From Mycolicibacterium phocaicum (GTDB taxonomy: Bacteria; Actinomycetota; Actinomycetes; Mycobacteriales; Mycobacteriaceae), in the NCBI RefSeq assembly GCF_010731115.1, contig NZ_AP022616.1, positions 4,526,001-4,590,000 of the forward strand: 64,000 bases of DNA, read 5' to 3'. Position 1 is the stretch's first letter, and every line of letters starts with the position of its first letter. Both the position numbers and the translations under genes were made by a program. Of the stretch, positions 30,403 through 39,129 are shown piece after piece. A model generated the notes under the pieces. That model saw only the letters and a list, made by a program, of their open reading frames with translations, was not told the DNA's origin and did not search any database.

Positions 30403-31368
30403 ATGACTGATCTTCAGGCCGGTATCGACGAGATCGTCGCATCCGGACGCAGCAAGCCGACCCTGAGCCGGGATCCGGTGAACCAGCCCATGATTCACCA
30501 CTGGACCGACGCGATCGGCGACAAGAACCCGATCTACGTCGACGAGGAGGCCGCCAAGGCCGCCGGGCACCCCGGCATCGTGGCGCCGCCCGCCATGATC
30601 CAGGTCTGGACCATGATGGGCCTGGGCCGCACCCGATCCGACGACGATCCGCTGGCCCGCATCATGAAGCTGTTCGACGAGGCCGGGTACGTCGGCGTCG
30701 TCGCCACCAACTGCGACCAGACCTACCACCGCTACCTGCAGCCGGGTGAGCGAGTCAGCATCAGCGCCGAGGTCACCGACGTGGTCGGTCCGAAGCAGAC
30801 GGCGCTGGGTGAGGGCTACTTCGTCAACCAGAAGATTCGGTGGCATGTCGGTGACGAGGAAGTCGCCGACATGGACTGGCGCATCATGAAGTTCCTGCCC
30901 GCCAACAAGCAAGGTAAGGAAGCGGCCGAAACCGGTTCCATCCCAGCCGATCTGGATCCGGACAAGCTGATGCGCCCGTCGTCGTCGCGCGACACCCAGT
31001 TCTTCTGGGACGGCGTCAACGCGCACGAACTGCGGATCCAGAAGCGGCCCGACGGCTCGCTGCAGCACCCGCCGGTGCCCGCGATCTGGCAGGACAAGGA
31101 CGCCCCGATCGACTACGTCATCTCGTCGGGCCGCGGCACGGTGTTCAGCTACGTCGTGCACCACGCGCCGAAGGTGCCCGGCCGCAGCCTGCCGTTCATC
31201 ATCGCGCTCGTCGAACTCGAAGAGGGCGTGCGCATGCTCGGTGAGCTGCGCGGCGTCGAGCATGACGACGTGAAGATCGGAATGCCGGTCAGCGCAACGT
31301 TCCTCGACTTCCCGGACAGCGACGTCAGTCCGGCCTGGAGCCTGTACGCATGGGAGGCAGCGAAGTGA
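30403..31368 (+). CDS. chsH2: ChsH2, MaoC hydratase subunit with DUF35 domain
   Basis: A 321-residue two-domain protein, ortholog of Rv3542c. Residues about 1-180 are a MaoC-like hotdog domain. Residues about 190-321 are a DUF35 OB-fold domain. With ChsH1 it hydrates the 17(20)-enoyl-CoA made by ChsE1/E2, and its DUF35 part docks the aldolase Ltp2. A ribosome site (ggagggcgatcg) lies ahead of ATG 30403. The stop overlaps the chsH1 GTG. Confidence 0.94.
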   Translation: MTDLQAGIDEIVASGRSKPTLSRDPVNQPMIHHWTDAIGDKNPIYVDEEAAKAAGHPGIVAPPAMIQVWTMMGLGRTRSDDDPLARIMKLFDEAGYVGVVATNCDQTYHRYLQPGERVSISAEVTDVVGPKQTALGEGYFVNQKIRWHVGDEEVADMDWRIMKFLPANKQGKEAAETGSIPADLDPDKLMRPSSSRDTQFFWDGVNAHELRIQKRPDGSLQHPPVPAIWQDKDAPIDYVISSGRGTVFSYVVHHAPKVPGRSLPFIIALVELEEGVRMLGELRGVEHDDVKIGMPVSATFLDFPDSDVSPAWSLYAWEAAK

Positions 31369-31772
31369 CCGCGACTGTCAGTGCCACGGTGGGCACCAAG
31401 CTGCCAGAACTGTCGATCTACGGCGACCCGACGTTCATCGTCTCGACGGCCATCGCCACCCGGGACTACCAGGACGTGCACCACGACCGGGACAAGGCGC
31501 AGGCCAAGGGCTCCAAGGACATCTTCGTCAACATCCTGACCGATACCGGTCTGGTGGGGCGTTACGTCACCGACTGGGCCGGCCCGAACGCCATCGTGAA
31601 GTCGATCAAGCTGCGTCTCGGTGTGCCCTGGTACGCCTACGACACCATCACCTTCCGCGGTGAGGTGACCGCTGTCGAAGGTGACCTGGTGACACTGAAA
31701 GTGGTGGGCACCAACAGTCTCGGCGATCACGTCATCGCCACCTCGACGCTGACGATGGGAGCCGCGCAGTGA
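31365..31772 (+). CDS. chsH1: ChsH1, MaoC-like hydratase subunit
   Basis: A 135-residue single hotdog domain, ortholog of Rv3541c (about 129 residues). It retains ATRDYQDVHHDRDKA with the catalytic Asp/His region and KDIFVNILTDTGLVGRYV. It forms the active site together with ChsH2. GTG 31365 overlaps the chsH2 stop (GTGA); an ATG at 31350 is possible but overlaps more. The stop overlaps the ltp2 start. Confidence 0.93.
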   Translation: MTATVSATVGTKLPELSIYGDPTFIVSTAIATRDYQDVHHDRDKAQAKGSKDIFVNILTDTGLVGRYVTDWAGPNAIVKSIKLRLGVPWYAYDTITFRGEVTAVEGDLVTLKVVGTNSLGDHVIATSTLTMGAAQ

Positions 31773-32929
31773 GCATCTCCGGCAAGGCGGTCATCGCAGG
31801 TATCGGCGCCACCGACTTCTCCAAGAACTCCGGCCGCAGTGAACTGCGGCTGGCGGCAGAGGCAGTCACCGACGCGCTGAACGATGCGGGCCTGTCGCCC
31901 AAGGATGTCGACGGTCTGGTGACCTTCACCATGGACTCCAACCTGGAGACCGCGGTCGCCCGTTCCACCGGCATCGGCGAGCTGACGTTCTTCAGCCAGA
32001 TCGGCTACGGCGGCGGCGCCGCGGCCGCGACCGTGCAGCAGGCCGTGCTCGCGGTGGCGTCCGGTATCGCGGAAGTCGTTGTGGCATACCGTGCTTTCAA
32101 CGAGCGTTCGGAGCACCGCTTCGGCCAGGTGATGACGGGTCTGACCGTCAACGCCGACTCCCGCGGTGTCGAGTACAGCTGGTCGTACCCGCACGGGCTG
32201 AGCACGCCGGCCGCCTCGGTCGCGATGGTCGCGCAGCGTTACATGCACGAATACGGCGCCACCAGTGCCGATTTCGGTGTGGTGTCGGTGGCCGACCGCA
32301 AGCACGCGGCGACCAACCCGAAGGCGCACTTCTACGGCAAGCCGATCACCATCGAAGACCACCAGAACTCGCGGTGGATCGCGGAGCCGCTGCGCCTGCT
32401 GGACTGCTGCCAGGAGACCGACGGTGGTGTCGCGATCGTCGTGACCACGCCGGAGCGCGCCAAGGATCTCAAGCAGCGTCCGGTCGTCGTCGAGGCGGCG
32501 GCGCAGGCAGCGGGTGAAGACCAGTTCACCATGTACTCGTACTACCGCGACGAGCTCGGCCTGCCCGAGATGGGCCTGGTCGGCAAGCAGCTGTGGGGCC
32601 AGAGTGGCCTGACGCCCAACGACATTCAGACCGCGATCCTGTACGACCACTTCACCCCGTACACCCTGATCCAGCTCGAAGAGCTCGGTTTCTGTGGCCG
32701 GGGCGAGGCCAAGGACTTCATCGCGAACGGCGCGATCGAGCTCGGTGGCAAGCTGCCGATCAACACGCACGGCGGTCAGCTCGGTGAGGCCTACATCCAC
32801 GGCATGAACGGCATCGCCGAGGGGGTTCGGCAGCTGCGTGGTACCTCGGTCAACCAGGTGCCCGATGTCGAGCACGTACTCGTCACCGCCGGCACCGGCG
32901 TCCCGACGTCAGGCCTGATCCTGGGCTGA
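31769..32929 (+). CDS. ltp2: Ltp2, thiolase-like retro-aldolase of side-chain removal
   Basis: A 386-residue thiolase-superfamily protein of SCP2 thiolase type, the same length as Rv3540c. Ltp2 cleaves 17-hydroxy-3-oxo-4-pregnene-20-carboxyl-CoA to androstenedione and propionyl-CoA, and needs the ChsH2 DUF35 domain. Conserved stretches include INTHGGQLGEAYIHGMNG near the C-terminus. It is the last gene of the cyp125 operon and is followed by a strong hairpin. Confidence 0.94.
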   Translation: MSISGKAVIAGIGATDFSKNSGRSELRLAAEAVTDALNDAGLSPKDVDGLVTFTMDSNLETAVARSTGIGELTFFSQIGYGGGAAAATVQQAVLAVASGIAEVVVAYRAFNERSEHRFGQVMTGLTVNADSRGVEYSWSYPHGLSTPAASVAMVAQRYMHEYGATSADFGVVSVADRKHAATNPKAHFYGKPITIEDHQNSRWIAEPLRLLDCCQETDGGVAIVVTTPERAKDLKQRPVVVEAAAQAAGEDQFTMYSYYRDELGLPEMGLVGKQLWGQSGLTPNDIQTAILYDHFTPYTLIQLEELGFCGRGEAKDFIANGAIELGGKLPINTHGGQLGEAYIHGMNGIAEGVRQLRGTSVNQVPDVEHVLVTAGTGVPTSGLILG

Positions 32930-32938
32930 TTTCGCCTC

Positions 32939-32976
32939 GCAAACTGCCCCCCTTCCACGGAATGGGGGCAGTTTTG
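32939..32976. terminator. Hairpin terminator after ltp2
   Basis: Arms built on GCAAACTGCCCC and GGGGCAGTTTTGC, with TTCC/GGAA pairs extending the stem. On the plus strand TTTTGCTTT follows the GC stem. The same arm motif ends the fadA6 operon. Confidence 0.88.
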
Positions 32977-33025
32977 CTTTCAATGGGGGTAGTCCTACTC
33001 ATCCGAACTCCAATGGCTCGGCGCG

Positions 33026-34828
33026 ATGATGACCTGCATGACCGAACCGCAGCGGGCGATGGTTGCCCGGCTCTCCCAGGATGTCGCAGCGATCTCCCAT
33101 CATCTGGCCTGGGTCTCGGCCTGCCTCACCGAACTGGATCGGTCGATGGCGTACCAGCAGCCGGCTGCGCAGCCCGTCACGTATGCGGCGCCGCAACAGT
33201 ATTGGCAGCCGTCCCGGACCGCGCCGGTTGCGGGACCGACGCCTCCACCGATGCCTCAGCCGACGCCGCAGCCGGCACCGCAACCGCGACCCGAGCGCTC
33301 GGACGGCTGGATCGGCAAGGCGCTGGCCGCCGCCGGTGTCGCGGTGACGCTGATCGGCGTCGCCCTGCTGCTGGTGCTCGCCGCGCAGGCCGGCCTGCTG
33401 CGGCCCGAGTTCCGCGTCGGCGCGGGGGCCGTCCTGGCTGCGGGTCTGGTGTTCGGGGCGACCCGCCTGAAGACGCGCCCCGGCGGCACCGTGGGCGCGG
33501 TTGCCCTGGCCGCCACCGGTATCGCCGCGGCGTACATCGACGTCGTGGCGGTCACCACGATTTATGAATGGCTTTCTGCGCCAGTCGGTTTGGTGCTGGC
33601 GGCGGTGATAGGTGGCGGCGGCCTGACCCTGGCCCGGCGCTGGGATTCCCAGCAGCTCGCACTGTTGGTGCTCGTGCCCCTGGCCGTGCTGGCGCCCGTG
33701 GTGGCCGACGGCGTCTCGCTGCTGCTGATCGGGTTCATGCTGGCGCTGTCCGCGGCGTCGCTGCCGGTGCAATTCGGCAAGGACTGGGTAGCGATGTTCG
33801 TGGCCCGCACTGCCGCCTGCACCTTTCCCATGCTGGTGGCGTTGGCCTCTGCGGCGTTCGGCACCGACCGGAATCCGGGACTCGCGGGGGCCTGCGCGGC
33901 GGCAGCAGTGCTGGCCGTCGGCGGTGCGGTGCTCCTGTTGCCCACGACGTCCAACCGTTCGTTGCTGGGCTTGGCCACGGCAGGCGGTGCGTTGCCGGTG
34001 CTGTTCGTCTCGGCGGTGGTCGGTCCGCTGATCGCCGCGTCGATCATCGCCGCGGTGGCGGCCCTGTTCCTGGCCGTCGTGCTGGCCGGCAGTCGACTGC
34101 CCGGCGTCGCCGGTGTGGTGCGGCGCATCTGGTCGGCGGTGGCGGCGGTCTGCGCGCTGGTCGCGGTGCTGGTGGCCTTCGGCGGCAGGACCGGCGGGGC
34201 CGTGTTGCTCGCGATGTCGGTCGTGGTGGCCGTCGCCGGGCGTCGCGACGCCATCGCGCGCTGGGTCGCTGCCGGTTTCGGGGCCGTGGGCGGTGCCGTC
34301 TATCTCAGCTACTCGCCGCCGGACCTGCTGTTCCGCGCGGTGGAGCTGACTGCGCACAGCGCCGTGTCCACCGTCATCGCCAGCATCCTGGCGGTGGCCA
34401 GTGCGGTGGCCGTGGTGTGGTCGTGGACCGGCAGGCGTGACGACGACGAACTGCGGCTGATGTGGGCGGGCGCGGTCGTGGTCGCCGCCTACGCGTCGAC
34501 GATGTCGACCGTCACCGCGGGCGTGCTGATCGGCGGTGTGAAGGGCGGTTTCCTCGCGGGTCACATGGTCGCGACGATCGGCTGGATCGCCGTGGCGGCC
34601 GCGTTGTTCGCGTACGCGGCGCGCCAACCGAGGGCGCAGCGGTCCCTACCCATCGGCGGTGGCCTGACATTGGTGGCCGCTGCGATGGCCAAGCTCTTCC
34701 TGTTCGATCTCGGAACACTGAGCGGCATGTTCCGGGTGGCGGTGTTCATCGTCGTCGGGCTCGTGCTGCTGGCCATGGGGACCGGCTATGCCCGGCTGCT
34801 CGCCCGACAGGATCAGCCGAATCCGTAG
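33026..34828 (+). CDS. DUF2339-type polytopic membrane protein
   Basis: A 600-residue membrane protein. A short soluble N-terminus ends in a Pro/Gln-rich linker (about residues 48-88). About fifteen or more hydrophobic helices follow. The C-terminal KLFLFDLGTLSGMFRVAVF matches the DUF2339 signature. Function is unknown. The start may be ATG 33026 or ATG 33038. It interrupts the cholesterol gene order and has no KstR box. Confidence 0.8.
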   Translation: MMTCMTEPQRAMVARLSQDVAAISHHLAWVSACLTELDRSMAYQQPAAQPVTYAAPQQYWQPSRTAPVAGPTPPPMPQPTPQPAPQPRPERSDGWIGKALAAAGVAVTLIGVALLLVLAAQAGLLRPEFRVGAGAVLAAGLVFGATRLKTRPGGTVGAVALAATGIAAAYIDVVAVTTIYEWLSAPVGLVLAAVIGGGGLTLARRWDSQQLALLVLVPLAVLAPVVADGVSLLLIGFMLALSAASLPVQFGKDWVAMFVARTAACTFPMLVALASAAFGTDRNPGLAGACAAAAVLAVGGAVLLLPTTSNRSLLGLATAGGALPVLFVSAVVGPLIAASIIAAVAALFLAVVLAGSRLPGVAGVVRRIWSAVAAVCALVAVLVAFGGRTGGAVLLAMSVVVAVAGRRDAIARWVAAGFGAVGGAVYLSYSPPDLLFRAVELTAHSAVSTVIASILAVASAVAVVWSWTGRRDDDELRLMWAGAVVVAAYASTMSTVTAGVLIGGVKGGFLAGHMVATIGWIAVAAALFAYAARQPRAQRSLPIGGGLTLVAAAMAKLFLFDLGTLSGMFRVAVFIVVGLVLLAMGTGYARLLARQDQPNP

Positions 34829-34920
34829 ACCGGCCGCACCGACAGTTTGCGTCGGGTAGGTGGCCGTCGGGGCGGTAGGCTCGAACCGACGCGGTATGTC
34901 TGGGGAAGGGGGCCGTGTCT

Positions 34921-36045
34921 ATGGGGATTCAGCCGGACAGCAGTCCGTTCGGATCGCAGACGGTGACGGGCCCGGGGTGGCCCAACGTCAATGAGGAACA
35001 GCTCGAAGAAGCTGCCGCCCACTATACGAAGCTGGCCACCAAGATCAGCGGATCAGTGGTGCCCCAGCAGACCAGCCAGCTGATGAACCTCACCGACCAG
35101 TGGCAGGGCGCGGCCTCGCTGGCGGCGGCGGGCGAGGCCGGCACCATCATCGGCGGCCACGAGGCCAATGGTGCGCAGGCGGCGGCAATCGCCGCGAAGC
35201 TGCAGTCCATGGCGGCTGCAGTCGTCAAGACCAAGAACCTGGTCAACGCCACCGCCGAGGAAGTCCAGGCGGAGTGCATGGCCCTGTCGGCGGCGCCGTT
35301 CCCCAACGTGCAGGAGCTGATCCAGAGCCGGATCAAGATGGGCCTGTCCCAGAACATCGCCGCGGTGACCGCGAGTGCCACCGAGGTGGCCAACTTCGTC
35401 GGCGCGCCCCCGAGCATCCCGACGGCCGGCGTGCCGCCGCAGGTGGCGCAGACCGCGCAGAAGACCGCGGAGTCGGCGGGCAAGGGCGGCGATCAGATGG
35501 GCCAGATGATGGGCCAGATGATGCAGATGGCCGGTCAGCTCCCGCAGATGCTCGGGCAGCTGCCGCAGCAGGCCATGCAACCGCTGCAACAACTTTCGCA
35601 GCCGCTGCAGCAGTTGACGTCCCTGTTCTCCGGCGGCGGTCAGGGCAAGGCCGGCCTCGGCGCGTCGCCGTTCGGCGCGTTCTCGAATCATCCGCTGGCC
35701 GGCGGTTCCGGGGCCGCCCACGGCGCGGGGTTGATGAAGGGCGGCATGCCCGGCGGTGGCGGCGGTGGTGTGGGCGCGGCCTCGGTGCAGACGCCGCTAT
35801 TGGCCAAGATGGTCGGCCCCGGGCCAGCCGGACCCGGGGTGATGCCGGCGAGCGCCGCGGCCGGCATGGGTGCCGGCGGCCTGGCTCCGGTTGCCGCCGC
35901 CGCGGGTGCAGGCGGCGCGATGGGTGCCATGGGCGGCATGGGGCACCGCGAAGGTGGTGGCGGCGGGGGCCGCATCACCCAGCTGGCGGTGCCCGAAGCG
36001 CTCGAGCACGGGTCCTATGACGAAGACATCGACGACGACTGGTGA
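34921..36045 (+). CDS. PPE/WXG-like ESX secretion substrate
   Basis: A 374-residue protein with a helical N-terminal domain (about residues 20-160) carrying a WxG turn (W61-Q-G63) in DQWQGAASLAAAGEA, like the WQG of PPE proteins. The usual PPE tripeptide is absent. The middle is Met/Gln-rich (GQMMGQMMQMAGQLPQML), then a Gly/Ala-rich region and an acidic tail (DEDIDDDW). ATG 34921 has better spacing (8 nt) from ggggaaggggg than GTG 34915. It is followed 16 bp later by a smaller protein with a YxxxD signal, so the two look like an ESX heterodimer. In M. tuberculosis PPE63 occupies this neighbourhood. Confidence 0.75.
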   Translation: MGIQPDSSPFGSQTVTGPGWPNVNEEQLEEAAAHYTKLATKISGSVVPQQTSQLMNLTDQWQGAASLAAAGEAGTIIGGHEANGAQAAAIAAKLQSMAAAVVKTKNLVNATAEEVQAECMALSAAPFPNVQELIQSRIKMGLSQNIAAVTASATEVANFVGAPPSIPTAGVPPQVAQTAQKTAESAGKGGDQMGQMMGQMMQMAGQLPQMLGQLPQQAMQPLQQLSQPLQQLTSLFSGGGQGKAGLGASPFGAFSNHPLAGGSGAAHGAGLMKGGMPGGGGGGVGAASVQTPLLAKMVGPGPAGPGVMPASAAAGMGAGGLAPVAAAAGAGGAMGAMGGMGHREGGGGGGRITQLAVPEALEHGSYDEDIDDDW

Positions 36046-36061
36046 GTAGGGGGGATATCTG

Positions 36062-36823
36062 ATGTCGATGATGCAGACACCGGACAACATCAGCTGGAAC
36101 GCGGCTTCGGTCGAGCTGCCCGAGATGCCGATGATCCAGCCCGGCGAGGACGCCATGAGCGCGACGATCGCCGCGGTCCTGCCGGCCATGGCAGCCGACA
36201 TGACCGCCAATGTGGCCTCGCTGCAGGCCAAGGAGGGCATGTTCTCCGGCAAGGTCGGCATGGCCCAGTCGGCCTACGACAACGCCGACAGCAAGGGCGG
36301 CGAGGGCGTCGGCCAAATGGGTCAGATGCTCGGCCAGCTCGGTCAGATGGGCCAGCAGGCGGGCCAAATGGCGGGCCAGGGTGGCGGCCTGGGCCAGATG
36401 GGCCAGCAGGCCGGCCAGTTCGGGCAGATGATCCAGCAGGCCATGGGCAAGGGCGGCGGCAAGGAAGGCGGCATGCCGGGCGGCGAACCGCCGGAGGGCC
36501 AGCCCGGTGGGCCGGCCGGCGGCGGTGCGCCCATGTCGCCCGAGCAGCGTCAGGCGCAGCAGGATGCCCGGGAGAACCAGCAGAACGACCGGCAGTCCCA
36601 ACAGGACGCCCGCCAGCAACAACAGGACAACCGGCAGTCGCAGCAGGATCGGCGCGAGGCCCAGCAGGACGCCCGCGACTCCCGTCGGCACACGTCCGCT
36701 CCGGCTCAGGCGGCCCCGCCGGTGGCGGGTCCCAGTGCGGGTTCGCACAACGCCGGTCCGGCGCCGGTCGCGCCCGTGGCCCCGCCGCCGCAGCGTGGCG
36801 GTGACGTCGGCCGTCAGATGTAG
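36062..36823 (+). CDS. PE/Esp-like ESX substrate with Gln-rich tail
   Basis: A 253-residue protein whose first 80 residues form a helical hairpin. It ends with Y72-DNA-D76, the YxxxD type VII secretion signal. A Gly/Met/Gln repeat (GQMGQMLGQLGQMGQQAG) follows. Residues about 170-220 are a highly charged RQSQQDAR-type repeat, and the end is Pro/Ala-rich. It is the likely partner of the upstream WxG protein. A ribosome site (aggggggat) precedes its ATG. The system that exports it (ESX-1 or another) cannot be told from this window. Confidence 0.72.
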   Translation: MSMMQTPDNISWNAASVELPEMPMIQPGEDAMSATIAAVLPAMAADMTANVASLQAKEGMFSGKVGMAQSAYDNADSKGGEGVGQMGQMLGQLGQMGQQAGQMAGQGGGLGQMGQQAGQFGQMIQQAMGKGGGKEGGMPGGEPPEGQPGGPAGGGAPMSPEQRQAQQDARENQQNDRQSQQDARQQQQDNRQSQQDRREAQQDARDSRRHTSAPAQAAPPVAGPSAGSHNAGPAPVAPVAPPPQRGGDVGRQM

Positions 36824-36854
36824 TTACCGAAACAACAAGCCAGACAAAGAAATT

Positions 36855-36885
36855 GGGGCCAGTCGCGAGAATCGCGACTGGCCCC
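36855..36885. terminator. Bidirectional hairpin between the ESX pair and the MPT63-like gene
   Basis: A perfect 14-bp stem (GGGGCCAGTCGCGA and complement) with a 3-nt loop. On the minus strand AATTTCTTTG follows, usable as a U-tract. Confidence 0.88.
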
Positions 36886-36902
36886 GATTCAATGGTTGAC
36901 CG

Positions 36903-38051
36903 TTAGGAAGCCGGGGCCGGCGCCGGGGTCGGGGTGACCGGCGCAGCCGGAGCGGCCTGCTGGTTACCGGCCGGGGCAGTGGTGCCCTGACCCGCGCTGG
37001 AGGCCGGCTGACCGGCGATGGCCTGGCTCGGGGCCGGAGCCGGAGCGGGCGTCAGCGGAGCCTGCGAGACGGCGCCACCGGCAGTGGCAGCGGTGCCCGG
37101 GCCGCTTTCAGCGGCGGTGGGAACCGGAGCAGCCTCCGGGACCTGGCCGGCGGCCGGAGGCGTGGCCGGGGTACCCGCGGGGGTGCCGGCCGGAGTGCCC
37201 GCCGGAACCTGGGCGCCGGCCGGAGCCGGAGCGTCAGCAGCCGGGGTGCCGGCCGGGGCCGGAGCAACCGCCGGGGTGCCGGCCGGAGCCGGAGTACCGG
37301 CCGGGGTGGCGGCAGGGGTCTCACCGTTCGGCGTCGCCGCCGGAACCTGACCGGTGGTGGTGCCGGCCGGAGGCTGCGTGCCAGCGGCGGCGGGAACCGA
37401 ACCGGCCGGGGTGGCGCCGGGCACGGCGCTGCCGAGACCGGCAGGAGCGGCCGCCGGGGCGGCAGCAGGAGCGGCGGCGGGGGCGGCAGCGGGCGCCGGG
37501 GTGGCGGCCGGGGCAGTGCCACGAGCCGGAGCGGCGGCGGGGGCGGCACCGGTGGCGGCTTCGGTGCCCTGCCACTTGAGCACCTCGCGGTCACCGTCGG
37601 TGTATACGACGCTGGTCGGAGCGGCGCCCGTCACGTCGAAGTAGACCTTGCCCTTGGACTCTTGTCCCTCGGAGAGGCCGGCGGGGTTGAGGCCCTGCGG
37701 CGTGGCAGCGCCCCACAGCACGCGGTAGTTCTCACCGTCGGCGGTGCGGGCGTTCAGGTTCGGCACGAACGGCTGGGAGCTACCGCGCTCAGCGGAGTAC
37801 TCGGCCGTCGCTTCCCAGAGCGTGCCGTTGAGGTGCTGCGACAACACGTCGGTGCTGGGCTTGAGGTTGCTGATCTGCCATTCCGCGACGGTGTTCCCGT
37901 CGACGAGCTTGCCGTCCTTGCCGAACGCAATGGTGGTCGGAGCAGGCGACACACTTGCGGGCTGAGTCGAGTCGGCCACCGCGAACGGCGTCGCGATCAG
38001 GCCGAATGCGGCGGCTGCGCCGATGGCGATGGTGATCTTGCGGGTACTCAT
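36903..38051 (-). CDS. MPT63-like (DUF1942) secreted protein with long Pro/Ala-rich tail
   Basis: A 382-residue exported protein. A signal peptide (cleavage near AVA-DS) leads to an MPT63-type immunoglobulin-like domain (about residues 35-155). It shows LWEATAEYSAERGSSQPF, NARTADGENYRVLW and KGKVYFDVTGAAPT. MPT63 itself is only about 160 residues. Here more than 200 extra residues of Pro, Ala, Gly and Thr follow, with repeats such as PAGTPA and APAAAPA. ATG 38051 follows aaaggagcc. Function is unknown; the tail suggests a wall-spanning, possibly glycosylated form. Confidence 0.9.
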   Translation of the reverse strand: MSTRKITIAIGAAAAFGLIATPFAVADSTQPASVSPAPTTIAFGKDGKLVDGNTVAEWQISNLKPSTDVLSQHLNGTLWEATAEYSAERGSSQPFVPNLNARTADGENYRVLWGAATPQGLNPAGLSEGQESKGKVYFDVTGAAPTSVVYTDGDREVLKWQGTEAATGAAPAAAPARGTAPAATPAPAAAPAAAPAAAPAAAPAGLGSAVPGATPAGSVPAAAGTQPPAGTTTGQVPAATPNGETPAATPAGTPAPAGTPAVAPAPAGTPAADAPAPAGAQVPAGTPAGTPAGTPATPPAAGQVPEAAPVPTAAESGPGTAATAGGAVSQAPLTPAPAPAPSQAIAGQPASSAGQGTTAPAGNQQAAPAAPVTPTPAPAPAS

Positions 38052-38117
38052 GATGATGTGGCTCCTTTGTCTCCAAGTCGTCCGACGGGCGGCTTCCCCC
38101 ACGGAAGTTGAGTCACG

Positions 38118-38135
38118 AGTAATTGGATAATTACT
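38118..38135. promoter_or_regulatory. AT-rich inverted repeat upstream of the MPT63-like gene
   Basis: AGTAATT-GGAT-AATTACT is a perfect 7-bp inverted repeat, 67 bp upstream of the start in an unusually AT-rich patch. It is probably part of a promoter or operator. Confidence 0.5.
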
Positions 38136-38223
38136 GACTACTACGAAAGCTAGCAGGTTAAGCGTCAGCTGTGGATGCAGGTTGACGTCACAGCGGTGAC
38201 CCGGCCGCTGCCCCTGGTTTGCC

Positions 38224-38254
38224 GGAATCGGCCGCCGAACAGGCGGCCGATTCC
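38224..38254 (-). terminator. Hairpin after the hsd4B-type hydratase gene
   Basis: A perfect 13-bp stem (GGAATCGGCCGCC and complement) with a 5-nt loop lies 14 bp beyond the stop. It has no T-run. Confidence 0.7.
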
Positions 38255-38267
38255 GAATACGTCCTGG

Positions 38268-39128
38268 TCAGGACGCAGTGAGCTCGATTCCAGCAAGTAC
38301 GACGACGTTGTCTCGGCTCGGCGCCGTCAGCACGCCGGTAATTCGTTCACCGTCACGCCAAAGGTTGGCCTGCAAGGTTTCACCAGGGATGACGGTGCCC
38401 GCGAAGCGCGCGCCGTAGGACCGGACCCGGCCGGCGTCGCCGTCGAGCACGTTGTCGACGATGGCCTTGCAGCCGATGCCATAGGTGCACAGACCGTGCA
38501 GGATCGGGCGGTCGAAGCCGGCGGCCTTGGCGAACGCCGGGTCCGAGTGCAGCGGGTTGCGGTCACCGCAGAGCCGGTACAGCAGGGCCTGCTGCGGCAG
38601 CGTGGGCAGCGCGATCTGCAGGTCCGGCGCGCGGTCGGGCTCGGCCGCCGAGGTCGACGGACCTCGGTCGCCGCCGAAACCGCCCTCACCGCGGGCGAAG
38701 ATGGACCGCTTCTGCTTCCACAGCGGAGCACCGTCGAGGGTGGTCACGGTGGTCTCCGACCAGATGACCGCGGCCTTGCCCTTGTCCCAGATCTCGGTGA
38801 ACCGGGTGACGGCGCGGCCCGTGCCCGACGGCGGGATCGGCGCATCGGTGTAGATGGCCTCGCTGGCGTGCAGCACCCGGCTCAGTTCGATGTCGATGCC
38901 CGGAAACTTGACCGACGGCGCCTTGGTCTCGTGGAAGCTCTGCGCCACGTTGCCGAACGTCGGCAGCACCTGGGGCTTGTCGTCGATCAGGTAGCGCAGC
39001 TCGCGCTCGCTCATCGGGTCGGCGCCGGCACCCAGGCCCAGGTGGTACAGCTGCACATCGCTGCTGCTCCACGAGAATTCGACGGGTGCGAGTTCAGCTC
39101 CGATGGCCTCGTCGAGATTGATCGGCAT
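38268..39128 (-). CDS. hsd4B: MaoC-family enoyl-CoA hydratase (Rv3538/Hsd4B-like)
   Basis: A 286-residue double-hotdog hydratase, the same length as Rv3538. The R-hydratase motif is complete: LCGDRNPLHSDPAFAKAAGF, then RPILHGLCTYG. It hydrates an enoyl-CoA in steroid side-chain beta-oxidation; the exact intermediate is not shown by sequence. It starts 2 bp after the kstD stop and is co-transcribed with it under the KstR box at 40814. Confidence 0.9.
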   Translation of the reverse strand: MPINLDEAIGAELAPVEFSWSSSDVQLYHLGLGAGADPMSERELRYLIDDKPQVLPTFGNVAQSFHETKAPSVKFPGIDIELSRVLHASEAIYTDAPIPPSGTGRAVTRFTEIWDKGKAAVIWSETTVTTLDGAPLWKQKRSIFARGEGGFGGDRGPSTSAAEPDRAPDLQIALPTLPQQALLYRLCGDRNPLHSDPAFAKAAGFDRPILHGLCTYGIGCKAIVDNVLDGDAGRVRSYGARFAGTVIPGETLQANLWRDGERITGVLTAPSRDNVVVLAGIELTAS

Positions 39129-39129
39129 G

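Noticed and set aside
36855..36885. CRISPR or attachment-site repeat
   Set aside because: It is a single hairpin with no repeat-spacer pattern or matching copy; a terminator explains it.
37018..37650. Plus-strand Gly/Ala/Val-rich frames opposite the MPT63-like tail, resembling PE_PGRS or elastin-like proteins
   Set aside because: They are the complement of the Pro/Ala repeat tail and have no start signal or domain.
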